Positions 1-8,533 of a stretch of DNA of 24,698 nucleotides are shown here, piece after piece. The notes beneath the pieces were generated by a model. The model worked only from the letters and a program-made list of their open reading frames with translations, did not search any database and had not been told where the DNA came from. Numbering within the stretch: position 1 is the stretch's first letter; every line of letters begins with the position of its first letter. The translations under genes were made by a program, and so were the position numbers. Source of the DNA: an uncultured Bdellovibrionales bacterium (GTDB lineage: Bacteria > Bdellovibrionota > Bdellovibrionia > Bdellovibrionales > JAMPXM01); NCBI GenBank assembly GCA_937927435.1, contig CALBDW010000140.1, positions 1-24,698 on the forward strand. Direction: 5' to 3'.

Positions 1-225
1 AAGAACGACAAATGGCCCGAGAATGCGGCAGGCAAATACTATGTCGATCGCACGTGCATCGCATGCGATGCCTGCTGTATCACCGCGCCCGAAAACTTTA
101 AAATGCACGAAGAGGACGGACACGCTTACGTAGCCAAGCAGCCGACGACTCCCGAGGAAGAGGACCACTGCCGGGAGGCGATGGAAGGTTGCCCCGTCGA
201 AGCTATCGGTAACGACGGAGAATGA
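1..225 (+). CDS. 4Fe-4S ferredoxin, 3' part (5' end outside window)
   Basis: The first 74 codons to the TGA at 223-225 encode a small electron-transfer protein whose start lies upstream of the window. The visible part has CIACDACC (residues 19-26 of the fragment), then A-P-E-N-F, a His- and Glu-rich middle, and C57 plus C64-P-V-E-A-I. This is the pattern of single-cluster bacterial ferredoxins (CxxCxxC near the N-terminus and a distal CP), in which the fourth cluster ligand is the Cys before Pro and an extra Cys pair may form a disulphide. It is a soluble cytoplasmic electron carrier; the partner is unknown. The stop is followed 24 bp later by the stop of the convergent trehalose gene. Confidence 0.85.
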   Translation, partial: KNDKWPENAAGKYYVDRTCIACDACCITAPENFKMHEEDGHAYVAKQPTTPEEEDHCREAMEGCPVEAIGNDGE

Positions 226-249
226 GCCCGCCGTTTTCTTTCTTTTCTG

Positions 250-2568
250 TTAACTCATTGCGTCAGCCTCTCGAACTGGCCCACTTTCGTGGTGATGGCT
301 CCAAGCAGCCGAAACGACAGAGCTTTGGGAGGCTTCGCTATTCATCCCCACGGAAGTGAGGAAGTTTGTAAGCTCCTCGAGAAGTCCTCTTAAAAACGGC
401 ATGACTTGTGACTGGGACGTGAGAGTGAGATCCGCGTCACTTTCATCATTGCCGACATGAATGGAAAGCCCGCGGCCTTTGAGGCTGCGGAACATGTCCT
501 CATCGGTATTGTCGTCGCCGATTGCGAGCGTAAAGGTGCCCGGGAGTTGGGTTTCGTAAACGGCCCGCGCGAAGTCTCCCTTATTGGCTTCGATCGCGCG
601 GATCTCGATGACCTTCTTTCCGCGGATGATGCTGACGGGAAGATTCGCAAGTCCCAGCTCCAGTTCCTGCGCGAGCTTACGCGCTTGGGTTTCGGCGTAA
701 TCGCTCGGCGATTGGCGATAATGCCAAGCGATGGAGAAATGCTTTTTTTCGACGAAGCTGCGCGGGACGTGCCGGGCGTAATCGCTCACAATTTCAAGAG
801 CGCTTGCGTACCACGAAGAGCGGCTGCGGTGGATTCGTCGGCGCCAGCGGTTCAGCTCGGGATCGAAGTATTTCGCCCCGTGTTCCGCCGCGAGCATGAC
901 GGGCAGACCGTTGAACTGGCTTTGGAGGAAGTGGCTGTCGCGTCCGCTTACCACGACGAGTTTCAGCCACGGATAGCGGAGAACCAGGGAGTGGATTTCA
1001 GAGCGCAGCGATTCGGGAAGACCCGCCAGTTCCGGGGAATCTTCGATGGGTACCAGAGTCCCGTCATAGTCGATGAAGAGCAAGAGGCGCTCAGGCTTTT
1101 GTGCGAGGATCGCGTCGCGAACGCGCGAGATGCTATCCGTGTCGGCTGCTATGACTTCGGGCACGCGCTGTGGGACCGCTTCAGCTTCTTCCAGCTTGGT
1201 TATAAACCGGGTCGCCCAATCGGTTGCAGTGTAGCGGCGGAGGAACTTTTGCATCGACCGCATCCGGAAATGTTTTTCTTGGCGTGGCATTTCCATGGCG
1301 ATTTGCATTTTCTCTGCGGTTCCGTCGAAATCCCAAGGGTTGATACGCAATACGTGGCTGAGAGTGGAGCTTGCACCGGTGAATTCACTAAGGAGAACAA
1401 CGCCCGGGTTTTCTTCGTCTTGGCAGGCGATGTACTCCAGGGCTACCAGATTCATGCCGTCGCGCTTGCTCGTGACGAGAAGGGCGTCGGAACTCTGGTA
1501 GAGGGCGACGAGTTCGTCGCTGGAAACGCTGGAATGGATGTAGTGGATTGGGCTCCACGTCGGCGTCGAAAACTCGCCGTTGATTTCACCAATGATGCGG
1601 GCCGTGTCCTGCGCGAGCTTCGCGTAGTTAGGCACTCCTTGGCGCGTCGGAACCGCAACTTGCACGAGGCGGACTTTCTCGCGCGCGTGCGGGTACCTTC
1701 TTAAAAACGAGCGCATGGCTTCGAGTTTGAGCTCCAATCCTTTCATGTAATCGAGGCGGTCGATGCCCAGGAAGGTGAAAAGAGGTTGTTTGATCTCCCG
1801 TGCGATCGCCCGCACCGTCTCGTCGCGCGCTTTCGCCATGAAATATTCGGTATCGATGCTGACGGGAAAGACTCCGAGTCTCGTCGTTCTTTGCCCGCCG
1901 CGAATCGTGAAAAATTCGGATTCGCGTCCGAGAATTCGGAGAACCGCGCTGCAGAAATGCTGTAGGTACGAATAGTCATGAAAGCCGACAAGATCGCTGG
2001 CGAGGATCGATTCCAGTATTTCCTCGCGCATGGGCAGCTGCCGGAAGAGTTCGGAGGTCGGAAACGGCACGTGGAGGAAGAAGCCGACCCGGGCGTGCGG
2101 CTTTTGGCGTTTGATGAACTCGGGTACGAGAAACAGATGGAAATCGTGAACCCAAATCAGATCGTCGTCTTCCGCGATCGCCAGAACTTCTTCCGCGATT
2201 CTTTGGTTCACGGCCCGGTATGTTTCCCAGCAGTCGCGGGAGAAATTCACGAGATCGGACTGGTAATGGAGAAGCGGCCAGAGAACGTCGTTCGAAAAGC
2301 CGTTATAGTATTTGTCGTATTCGGACTTGCTTACGAAAACGGGATGATACCGCCAGTCCTGGGAAGTGTCCGTCTCAAATTGTCTCAGGGCTTTCAGCCA
2401 CTCGCGCCTGTCGATGTCCGTTGTTGCGCATCCCACCCAGATACGTTGGGACTTTTTCTTCACGCCGCTTAACGCCGAAACGAGGCCTCCCGAAGCGCGC
2501 TTGATTTCAACGGTGTTAGGATCGATTGAAAATGGAAGCCGGTTTGCGACGGTGATCCAACGGGACAT
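250..2568 (-). CDS. otsA-otsB: Bifunctional trehalose-6-phosphate synthase/phosphatase (TPS-TPP fusion)
   Basis: A 772-residue two-domain enzyme. Residues about 1-470 are a GT20 trehalose-6-phosphate synthase joining a nucleotide-activated glucose to glucose-6-phosphate: RLPFSID near the start, SGGLVSAL, HDFHLF, FFLHVPFPTSELF, GIDRLDYMKG and RDGMNL at 369-374. Residues about 490-735 are an HAD phosphatase that releases trehalose: DYDGT at 500-504 (motif I), VVVSGR (II), a Lys in GKKVIEIR (III) and GDDNTDED at 684-691 (IV). Both domains look catalytically intact, so one polypeptide should run the whole OtsAB pathway in the cytoplasm. ATG start, with GGAG a few bases upstream. It diverges from a GH15 hydrolase across about 150 bp. 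Fused TPS-TPP proteins are known in eukaryotes and some bacteria; separate otsA and otsB genes are more usual in bacteria. Confidence 0.96.
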   Translation of the reverse strand: MSRWITVANRLPFSIDPNTVEIKRASGGLVSALSGVKKKSQRIWVGCATTDIDRREWLKALRQFETDTSQDWRYHPVFVSKSEYDKYYNGFSNDVLWPLLHYQSDLVNFSRDCWETYRAVNQRIAEEVLAIAEDDDLIWVHDFHLFLVPEFIKRQKPHARVGFFLHVPFPTSELFRQLPMREEILESILASDLVGFHDYSYLQHFCSAVLRILGRESEFFTIRGGQRTTRLGVFPVSIDTEYFMAKARDETVRAIAREIKQPLFTFLGIDRLDYMKGLELKLEAMRSFLRRYPHAREKVRLVQVAVPTRQGVPNYAKLAQDTARIIGEINGEFSTPTWSPIHYIHSSVSSDELVALYQSSDALLVTSKRDGMNLVALEYIACQDEENPGVVLLSEFTGASSTLSHVLRINPWDFDGTAEKMQIAMEMPRQEKHFRMRSMQKFLRRYTATDWATRFITKLEEAEAVPQRVPEVIAADTDSISRVRDAILAQKPERLLLFIDYDGTLVPIEDSPELAGLPESLRSEIHSLVLRYPWLKLVVVSGRDSHFLQSQFNGLPVMLAAEHGAKYFDPELNRWRRRIHRSRSSWYASALEIVSDYARHVPRSFVEKKHFSIAWHYRQSPSDYAETQARKLAQELELGLANLPVSIIRGKKVIEIRAIEANKGDFARAVYETQLPGTFTLAIGDDNTDEDMFRSLKGRGLSIHVGNDESDADLTLTSQSQVMPFLRGLLEELTNFLTSVGMNSEASQSSVVSAAWSHHHESGPVREADAMS

Positions 2569-2720
2569 TTGGTCTCCAATTCAAAAAAAACTAACTGATG
2601 ACCGAACGACTCGGCCACATTGGGTGTTTAGACTAGAACCGAAGCTCATAGCGGAAAACTCAAGCAAATGCGAAGATTCATTAAAGCTGCCGCGGCAGCG
2701 GGCGCAGGGAGAAACGCGCG
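2569..2720. promoter_or_regulatory. Divergent control region between otsAB and the GH15 gene
   Basis: This 152-bp gap separates two divergently transcribed carbohydrate genes and must hold both 5' ends. I see no pair of consensus -35/-10 boxes that I would defend. It contains an A-tract just upstream of otsAB and a perfect 14-bp palindrome (listed separately) next to the GH15 ribosome-binding site. Confidence 0.5.
2686..2699. repeat. Perfect 14-bp palindrome upstream of the GH15 gene
   Basis: GCTGCCGCGGCAGC reads the same on both strands. It lies 6 bp upstream of the probable ribosome-binding site AGGGAGA (2706-2712) of the GH15 gene. It could be an operator for a dimeric regulator or a GC-rich chance palindrome; no further copy was noticed nearby. 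Confidence 0.5.
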
Positions 2721-4505
2721 ATGGCGGAGCGACATACGTACCGTTTTGGTTTAATAGGCAACTGCTCGTATCTCGCATACATCGATACCCATGCGAACGT
2801 GGTGTGGCAATGTCTGCCCAGGTTCGACTCAAGTTTTATATTCGGCGGACTTCTCGATCCAGAAAAAGGCGGAAGGTTTTCGATTTCTCCACAAGGAGAC
2901 CAAGAAGCGGTCGCCCAGTATTACATTGAGAACACAAACGTCTTGGTTACGCGTTTCAACACGCCGGAAGGCGATTTCGAGGTCATCGATTTCGCGCCGC
3001 GCTTTACGCGTTTCGAGCGGTATTTCAAACCGCTGATGCTCATTAGGAAGATTGTGCGTCTTTCGGGGAACCCGCATGTGGTCGTTCGTTGCGATCCGCG
3101 TGGGGATTATGGCGAACGCAAGGCGCACGTCAGTCTGGCGTCGAACCATCTCCGTTATCAAGGACTCGACGACACCGTCCGGCTCAACACCAATATCCCG
3201 CTGACGTATGTCGCGCAGGGCATGCCGTTTCTGCTCACGGAGACTAAATACGTCGTGTTGACATGGGGAGAGCCGTTTGAATGGCCGCTTGAAGAGACGT
3301 GCGAAACGTATCTTAAGAAAACAATCGATTATTGGAGGACGTGGGTTCAGCGCTGCACGATCCCGGACATCTACCAGAAAGAAGTCATCCGTTCGGCGCT
3401 CTTATTGAAACTGCACCAGTACGAAGACACAGGGGCGATTATCGCCGCGGGCACCACTAGCTTACCCGAGGCGCCGGGGGCGGGAAGAAACTGGGACTAC
3501 CGCTATTTTTGGGTCCGCGATTCATATTATACGTTAAATGCGCTCAATTCGATCGGGCATTTTGAAGAGCTCGATAAGTATTCGCACTTTATCCAGAATA
3601 TCGCATCGACCGCGCGTCACGGGTATCAGCCTCTTTACTCGATTACGGGTGAAACGCAGACCGTGGAACGGGAGTTGGATCTCGCGGGTTACATGGGGAA
3701 CAAGCCCGTTCGCGTCGGGAACGCGGCCTTCTTGCAGACTCAAAATGATGTGTATGGCCAGATTCTCGTCTCGCTCCTGCCGTTGTACGTTGATAATCGG
3801 ATCATCCACGACCGTAGGCTTGAGTCGAGGGAGCTGGTGAGTTCCATTCTGTCTTTCATCGAGTCGAAGATGCAGGTCCCGGACGCCGGGCTTTGGGAGT
3901 TCCGCAATATTCAGAACCGCCATGGTTACACTTTTCTTTTCCACTGGGCCGGCGCTTCAGCTGCGGCCAAGATCGGAAAGGCGTTGAAAGACAGCGAACT
4001 TGTGGAGCGCGCTTTTCGGGTTAAGAACATGGCCGCGGAAGGGCTCGAAAGCTGTTACAACCCGGAACTGAAAGCCTATTGCTCCTATGTCGGGGGGGCG
4101 TCTCTCGACGCGTCTCTTTTTCAATTGATCACGATGGGTTATCTGCCCCCTGATTCAGAGCGTGCAGCGAATCATCTCAGAGCGCTCGAAGAAGGCTTGC
4201 GGGCGAAGGGTGGCCTTTTTTACAGGTACCGGCATCCGGATGATTTCGGACTTCCCGAGGTGGCCTTCTTGGTCTGCGGCTTCTGGTACGTGCGCGCGTT
4301 GGCCGCGGTCGGTCGTCTGGACGACGCCCTTCATACGTTCGATCAACTTTTGCAATACAGTAATCACCTCGGCATTCTTTCAGAGGACGTTGATCCAGTG
4401 ACGGGCAGCCAGTGGGGTAACTGTCCGCAGACTTATAGCCATGTGGGAGTAATCAACTGCGCGTTCGACATTTGGAAAAAACTCAATCGACCTAATTTTC
4501 TTTGA
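2721..4505 (+). CDS. Glycoside hydrolase family 15 protein (glucoamylase/trehalase-like)
   Basis: A 594-residue protein of the bacterial GH15 type, which hydrolyses alpha-glucosidic bonds with inversion; mycobacterial relatives are trehalases, others glucoamylases. The N-terminal beta domain starts with FGLIGNCSYLAYID and CLPRFDSSFIFGGLLD. The (alpha/alpha)6 barrel has GRNWDYRYFWVRDS around 255-270. The catalytic acid is probably E393 in DAGLWEFR and the base E555 in LSEDVDP, followed by QTYSHVGVINCA. No signal peptide is visible, so it is probably cytoplasmic. The start ATG follows AGGGAGA by 8 bp. Being divergent from otsAB suggests trehalose or an internal alpha-glucan as substrate, which is inference; sequence alone does not settle it. 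Confidence 0.9.
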   Translation: MAERHTYRFGLIGNCSYLAYIDTHANVVWQCLPRFDSSFIFGGLLDPEKGGRFSISPQGDQEAVAQYYIENTNVLVTRFNTPEGDFEVIDFAPRFTRFERYFKPLMLIRKIVRLSGNPHVVVRCDPRGDYGERKAHVSLASNHLRYQGLDDTVRLNTNIPLTYVAQGMPFLLTETKYVVLTWGEPFEWPLEETCETYLKKTIDYWRTWVQRCTIPDIYQKEVIRSALLLKLHQYEDTGAIIAAGTTSLPEAPGAGRNWDYRYFWVRDSYYTLNALNSIGHFEELDKYSHFIQNIASTARHGYQPLYSITGETQTVERELDLAGYMGNKPVRVGNAAFLQTQNDVYGQILVSLLPLYVDNRIIHDRRLESRELVSSILSFIESKMQVPDAGLWEFRNIQNRHGYTFLFHWAGASAAAKIGKALKDSELVERAFRVKNMAAEGLESCYNPELKAYCSYVGGASLDASLFQLITMGYLPPDSERAANHLRALEEGLRAKGGLFYRYRHPDDFGLPEVAFLVCGFWYVRALAAVGRLDDALHTFDQLLQYSNHLGILSEDVDPVTGSQWGNCPQTYSHVGVINCAFDIWKKLNRPNFL

Positions 4506-4591
4506 CGCGTGCTAACGCCGGTCGTGGGCCGACTTGTGCCATGAGGCGGGTCGTGGCAATGTAGAATGTGTCACGAAGGCGTAATCTCCGA

Positions 4592-6793
4592 ATGGCACGA
4601 AAAACAACTCCCAAAGCTCCATCGAAGCGAAGCACTTCTAAAGTCTCGGCGAAGGAAAAGAATACTGCGTCTCCTGAGGCTCATCCGCAAGAGTTCCTGA
4701 ATCGTGAAATCCAGTGGTTGGAATTCAACGCGAGGGTTTTGCATGAGGCGATAGACCCGAGGACGCCGCTGCTTGAACGCGTGCGTTTCTTGGGGATTTT
4801 CACCTCGAATCTTGACGAGTTTTTCATGAAAAGGGTGGGCGGTCTGAGACGTCAGTCTGAAAGCGGAGTGCAAAGACGCTCGGGAGGGCTGACGCCCGCG
4901 GAGCAGCTCGGGGAGATCCGAAGCCGTGTGATCGCCCTGCTGGAAAAGCAGGCGGATTGTTTTGAAAACGTTGTTCGCATCGATCTTGCGGAAGCCGGCA
5001 TTCATCTTCTGCCTTGGGACAAACTCACGAAAGAAGAACAACGGTACGCGACCGATTACTTCCGCCAGAATGTCTTTCCGGTTTTGACTCCGTTGGCGGT
5101 CGATCCTGGCCTGCCGTTTCCGTTTATTTCGAACCTTTCGACTTCGCTGGCGGTGACGCTAAGGCACCCGGAGCGCGAAGAGAAGCTTTTCGCCCGCATC
5201 AAGGTTCCGAAGATTTTTCCGCAGTGGATTCAAGTGCGTGGAAGCGAGTCGAATTCACAGTATCGGTTCGTTTCGCTCATGGATTTGATCGTCCATAACA
5301 TGAAGGGGCTTTTCCCGGATATGGAAGTGCTGAACGTGATGCCGTTTCGGATCACGCGGAACGCTGAAATTGAGCGGGACGAGGATGAAGTCGACGACAT
5401 CCTCGAGATGGTAGCCGAGGAACTCAAGCAGAGACGGTTCGCCGAGGTCGTTCGCCTCGAACATGGGCCGAATCCCGACCCCTGGATGCTTCGTCTTCTT
5501 ATGGATGAACTGGAGCTGACGGACGCGGAAATCTACGAGTTGCCGTCGCTTCTGGATTTCACAGGGCTTAAACCGATCGTTGATTTGCCGTTGCCGCACT
5601 TGAAATACGAACCGTGGATACCGCTGACGCCCCCGCAGCTTCAGGATGAAAACGAAAACATGTTTTCGATCCTTCGCGAGGGCGATTTGCTTGTTCACCA
5701 TCCCTATGAAAGCTTCGAGCATTCGGTCGAGCGTTTCTTGCGCCAGGCGGTGGATGACCCCAAGGTTCTCGCCATTAAAATGACTCTTTACCGGACTGGC
5801 GACAACAGCCCGTTTATCCCGCTGCTCATTCGTGCGGCGGACCGGGGAAAACAAGTGGTCGTACTGATCGAGCTTAAAGCGAGGTTTGATGAAGAGCGCA
5901 ATATCCATTGGGCGCAGGAACTTGAGAACGCGGGAATTCATGTCGTGTACGGCGTGGTGGGCTTGAAGACTCATGCGAAGGTTGCTTTGGTGGTCCGCCA
6001 AGAGCAGGAGAGGGTGAGGTGTTACGCACATTTCGGGACAGGAAACTATCACCGAGAAACTTCAAAGCTCTACACGGATCTCGGTTACTTCACGTGCAAG
6101 CCGGAATTCACTGAGGACGCGGTCGAGCTGTTCCATTTCCTCACGGGAAGAAGCCTTAAGAGGAATTACAAGAAGCTGCTTGTCGCGCCTATCAACATGA
6201 AGGACCGCTTTCTTGAGATGATCAAGCGCGAAACGGAGCATGCGCGTGCCGGCAGGCCGGCGCGGATCATCGCCAAATGCAACAGCCTGGAAGACGTCAG
6301 CGTCGGGCGGGCTCTTTATGAAGCTTCTCAGGCGGGAGTGAATATCGATCTAGTCGTGCGCGGATTTTGTTGCGTTCGTCCCCAGGTGTCCGGCTTGAGT
6401 GAGCGCATTCGCGTGATTTCCATCATCGGCCGCTTTCTCGAACATTCGCGGATCTTCTTTTTCCAAAACGGGCAAGAGTCGCCTTTAGACGGCGAGTTCT
6501 ATATCGGATCGGCGGATTGGATGTACCGCAATCTGCTTACGCGTGTGGAGACGGTGGTACCGATTGAGGAGCCGGCGTTGCGCGAACGCCTGTGGGAAAT
6601 CTTCGAGGTCATGCTGAGTGATAAGAGGCAGGCGTGGGAAATGCGGCCGGACGGATCCTATGTGCAGCTGAAGCCGAAAAACCCAGGCGAAGAAACAGGA
6701 ACGCACAAAAAACTGATGGAGCTAACGAAAGCGCGGCTTGCGCGCTACATGGAGATCGAAAGGCTCGAGATCGAGCCTGAAGAGGGAACCTGA
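4592..6793 (+). CDS. ppk1: Polyphosphate kinase 1
   Basis: Reversibly transfers the gamma phosphate of ATP to polyphosphate. Visible marks: NREIQWLEFNARVL at the N domain, FLGIFTSNLDEFFMKRVGGL, TPLAVDPGLPFPFISNLS in the head domain, the PLD-like region LAIKMTLYRTG, and the active-site His in GLKTHAKV (H461 counted from this ATG) with the second conserved His in LEHSRIFFF (H618). GTGNYH and SADWMYRNL complete the family pattern. Length (733 residues) is normal for Ppk1. The frame can be extended to a GTG at 4568, but that has no ribosome-binding site and adds only eight residues; the ATG at 4592 has GAAGG 13 bp upstream, itself rather far. A basic Lys/Ser-rich N-terminal tail precedes the Ppk domain. 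The stop is 4 bp from that of convergent ppx. Confidence 0.97.
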   Translation: MARKTTPKAPSKRSTSKVSAKEKNTASPEAHPQEFLNREIQWLEFNARVLHEAIDPRTPLLERVRFLGIFTSNLDEFFMKRVGGLRRQSESGVQRRSGGLTPAEQLGEIRSRVIALLEKQADCFENVVRIDLAEAGIHLLPWDKLTKEEQRYATDYFRQNVFPVLTPLAVDPGLPFPFISNLSTSLAVTLRHPEREEKLFARIKVPKIFPQWIQVRGSESNSQYRFVSLMDLIVHNMKGLFPDMEVLNVMPFRITRNAEIERDEDEVDDILEMVAEELKQRRFAEVVRLEHGPNPDPWMLRLLMDELELTDAEIYELPSLLDFTGLKPIVDLPLPHLKYEPWIPLTPPQLQDENENMFSILREGDLLVHHPYESFEHSVERFLRQAVDDPKVLAIKMTLYRTGDNSPFIPLLIRAADRGKQVVVLIELKARFDEERNIHWAQELENAGIHVVYGVVGLKTHAKVALVVRQEQERVRCYAHFGTGNYHRETSKLYTDLGYFTCKPEFTEDAVELFHFLTGRSLKRNYKKLLVAPINMKDRFLEMIKRETEHARAGRPARIIAKCNSLEDVSVGRALYEASQAGVNIDLVVRGFCCVRPQVSGLSERIRVISIIGRFLEHSRIFFFQNGQESPLDGEFYIGSADWMYRNLLTRVETVVPIEEPALRERLWEIFEVMLSDKRQAWEMRPDGSYVQLKPKNPGEETGTHKKLMELTKARLARYMEIERLEIEPEEGT

Positions 6794-6797
6794 GACT

Positions 6798-7733
6798 TTA
6801 TTTAACCGCCACGAGGCGGGGAGTCGCGGAGAGTTCCGAGAGAAGACCATCGCGCAGGCCGACATACGGCACCATGAGAAGATCGATGTCAGCGGCGTCC
6901 ATAATCGCGAGTGTCACAAGCGAGGCGGGAATAATTACGTCGGCGCGATCCGGTCTTAACCGTAGGCTTTGAGTCCGTTCTTTCATCGACATCGCTTCCA
7001 AACGCTCGATGATTTGCTCGATTTCGGCGCGGCTGACCGAAAAAATCGATGTTTTGTGCAAGAGCGCGACACGCAGTTTGCCCAGGCATTCGAAATTTCC
7101 GCCTGTGCCCACGGCATAGTCGAACTCAAATCGTTTTTTGTGGTTTTTGATAAAAACCCGGGCCGGTTCCGCCAGCTCGTTGATGAGGGAGCGCAGGTGT
7201 TTTTCCTTAAGGCCACGCTCTTCCAGAAGCTGAAGTAGCCTTACGGTTCCCAATTTGAAAGTTTGCACGGCGATGGGGCGTCCGTGGTCGGCGACCGTGA
7301 GTTCCACGCTTCCACCGCCGATATCGATCAGGAGGGAGGTTTGCTCACGGATATTGAGACGGTTTTCGACGGCCGAAAAGATCAGGCGCCCTTCTTCCAG
7401 ACCGCTGATCACCTCGATTTGAATGCCGGTCGCCTTTTTTATTTCGTTGATAAAAAGGTCACGGTCAGCGGCTTCTCTCAGTGCGCTCGTGGCCACGGCT
7501 TTTGAGCGGGTCACGCCGTGTTCCATCATGAGACGTTGAAACTTTTTGAACGATTCCAAGGCTTTTTCGAAGGTCTTCCGCGAAATTTCGCCTTTGGAGA
7601 AAACGTCCTGCCCCAAGCGAACGGGCTCCCGGACTTTTTTCAGGACTTTAATTTCGCCGTCGCCGTTGATTTCACCGATGACGAGGCGAATGGCATTCGA
7701 TCCCACATCTATTGCAGCAATGGTCGACGCCAA
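6798..7733 (-). CDS. ppx: Exopolyphosphatase / pppGpp phosphohydrolase family (Ppx/GppA)
   Basis: A 311-residue ASKHA-fold phosphatase that removes terminal phosphate from polyphosphate or converts pppGpp to ppGpp. It has the phosphate-1 loop AAIDVGSNAIRLVIGEI (D9) and the phosphate-2 loop LLIDIGGGSVEL (D137-S142), plus VATSALREA and GTGGNFECLG. Its length matches the short, two-domain Ppx/GppA form without the HD-like C-terminal domains of E. coli Ppx. The open frame runs up to 8051, but the extra 106 codons overlap the uracil-DNA glycosylase gene and look like no domain. I place the start at a TTG (7733) five bases after a full AAGGAGG, so the product begins M-A-S-T-I-A-A-I-D-V-G-S. It faces ppk1 tail to tail, consistent with opposing roles in polyphosphate turnover. 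Confidence 0.94.
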   Translation of the reverse strand: MASTIAAIDVGSNAIRLVIGEINGDGEIKVLKKVREPVRLGQDVFSKGEISRKTFEKALESFKKFQRLMMEHGVTRSKAVATSALREAADRDLFINEIKKATGIQIEVISGLEEGRLIFSAVENRLNIREQTSLLIDIGGGSVELTVADHGRPIAVQTFKLGTVRLLQLLEERGLKEKHLRSLINELAEPARVFIKNHKKRFEFDYAVGTGGNFECLGKLRVALLHKTSIFSVSRAEIEQIIERLEAMSMKERTQSLRLRPDRADVIIPASLVTLAIMDAADIDLLMVPYVGLRDGLLSELSATPRLVAVK

Positions 7734-7738
7734 TTCCG

Positions 7739-7745
7739 CCTCCTT
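7739..7745 (-). promoter_or_regulatory. Ribosome-binding site that sets the ppx TTG start
   Basis: On the minus strand AAGGAGG lies five bases before the TTG at 7733. It is the strongest Shine-Dalgarno sequence in this part of the window and decides for the TTG over the longer frame that overlaps the upstream gene. Confidence 0.85.
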
Positions 7746-7807
7746 GATCCTGATATATGGGTCGTTTTCATTTTCACCGATAGGGGTGAATGAGATCAAG
7801 AGAGACG

Positions 7808-8533
7808 TCAAGATTGAGTCGCGATGAAAGTTCGAGCCCGAGCGAAAATGGCGTCGAACATCGGTTCGGTGAGGCGTTTCGTGAATGTGTTTTGCTGGCT
7901 CGGATGGTAGCTGCCGAGAAGAAGCCTTTTCTCTTTCCTCCCGGAGGTGTCGGCTGGCAATGTCAAGATAAGCTCCGCGCCATGCGCGAATTTCGGCTGT
8001 GGACCCGAGATCAGGCCCTGGAGTTTGAATTCTTGAAGAAGGGCGCGCCAAGCGATCGAGCCCAAGGCAAGGTATACCTTTGGCCGGGTGAGAGCGAGTG
8101 TGCGTTTGAGGTAAACCGAACAGTTTTCGAGTTCATCGCGGGTTGGCTTGTTGTCGGGAGGAGCGCAATGAGCGGCGGCCGTAATTAGAGCGTCGGTCAA
8201 ACGTAGACCGTCGTCGGCACGGGAACACTCGGGTTGGTTGGCGAATCCCGCACGGTAGAGAGCTCGATAGAGCCAGACGCCGCTTTGGTCGCCCGTGAAC
8301 ATCCGTCCTGTGCGGTTCGCTCCATGGGCAGCGGGGGCGAGTCCGACGATAAGGAGACGCGCTTTGGGATCGCCGAAATCGGGGACCGGTTTGCCCCAGT
8401 AGGCTTCTTCCATGAAGGCGCGCCGCTTTTCGCGCGCGATCTTCTGGCAATACCGGCGCAAGCGTAGACAGCGTTCGCACGCCACAATGTCGGTTGACAG
8501 TTTTTTAAACGAATCTTTGTCCCGCGCGCTCAT
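7808..8533 (-). CDS. Uracil-DNA glycosylase, family 5-like (UdgB type)
   Basis: Removes uracil (and often hypoxanthine or other deaminated bases) from DNA to start base-excision repair. 241 residues. Cys19 and Cys22 (CERC), Cys123 (AAAHC) and Cys138 match the four ligands of the 4Fe-4S cluster of family 4/5 enzymes. Motif A is GLAPAAHGANRTGRMFTGD (64-82); the Ala-rich form with no acidic catalytic residue, together with the HGANRTGR stretch, fits family 5 rather than family 4. The second motif is GSYHPSQQNTF near the C-terminus. The ATG start overlaps the stop of the upstream [2Fe-2S] ferredoxin gene by 4 bp (ATGA), implying translational coupling. ppx follows 74 bp downstream. Confidence 0.92.
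   Translation of the reverse strand: MSARDKDSFKKLSTDIVACERCLRLRRYCQKIAREKRRAFMEEAYWGKPVPDFGDPKARLLIVGLAPAAHGANRTGRMFTGDQSGVWLYRALYRAGFANQPECSRADDGLRLTDALITAAAHCAPPDNKPTRDELENCSVYLKRTLALTRPKVYLALGSIAWRALLQEFKLQGLISGPQPKFAHGAELILTLPADTSGRKEKRLLLGSYHPSQQNTFTKRLTEPMFDAIFARARTFIATQS

Noticed and set aside
457..1704. 415-residue open frame on the plus strand
   Set aside because: It is antisense to the TPS-TPP gene, whose motifs are unmistakable; the translation shows no family features.
5255..6052. 265-residue open frame on the minus strand
   Set aside because: Antisense to ppk1, including its active-site region; no domain and no ribosome-binding site.
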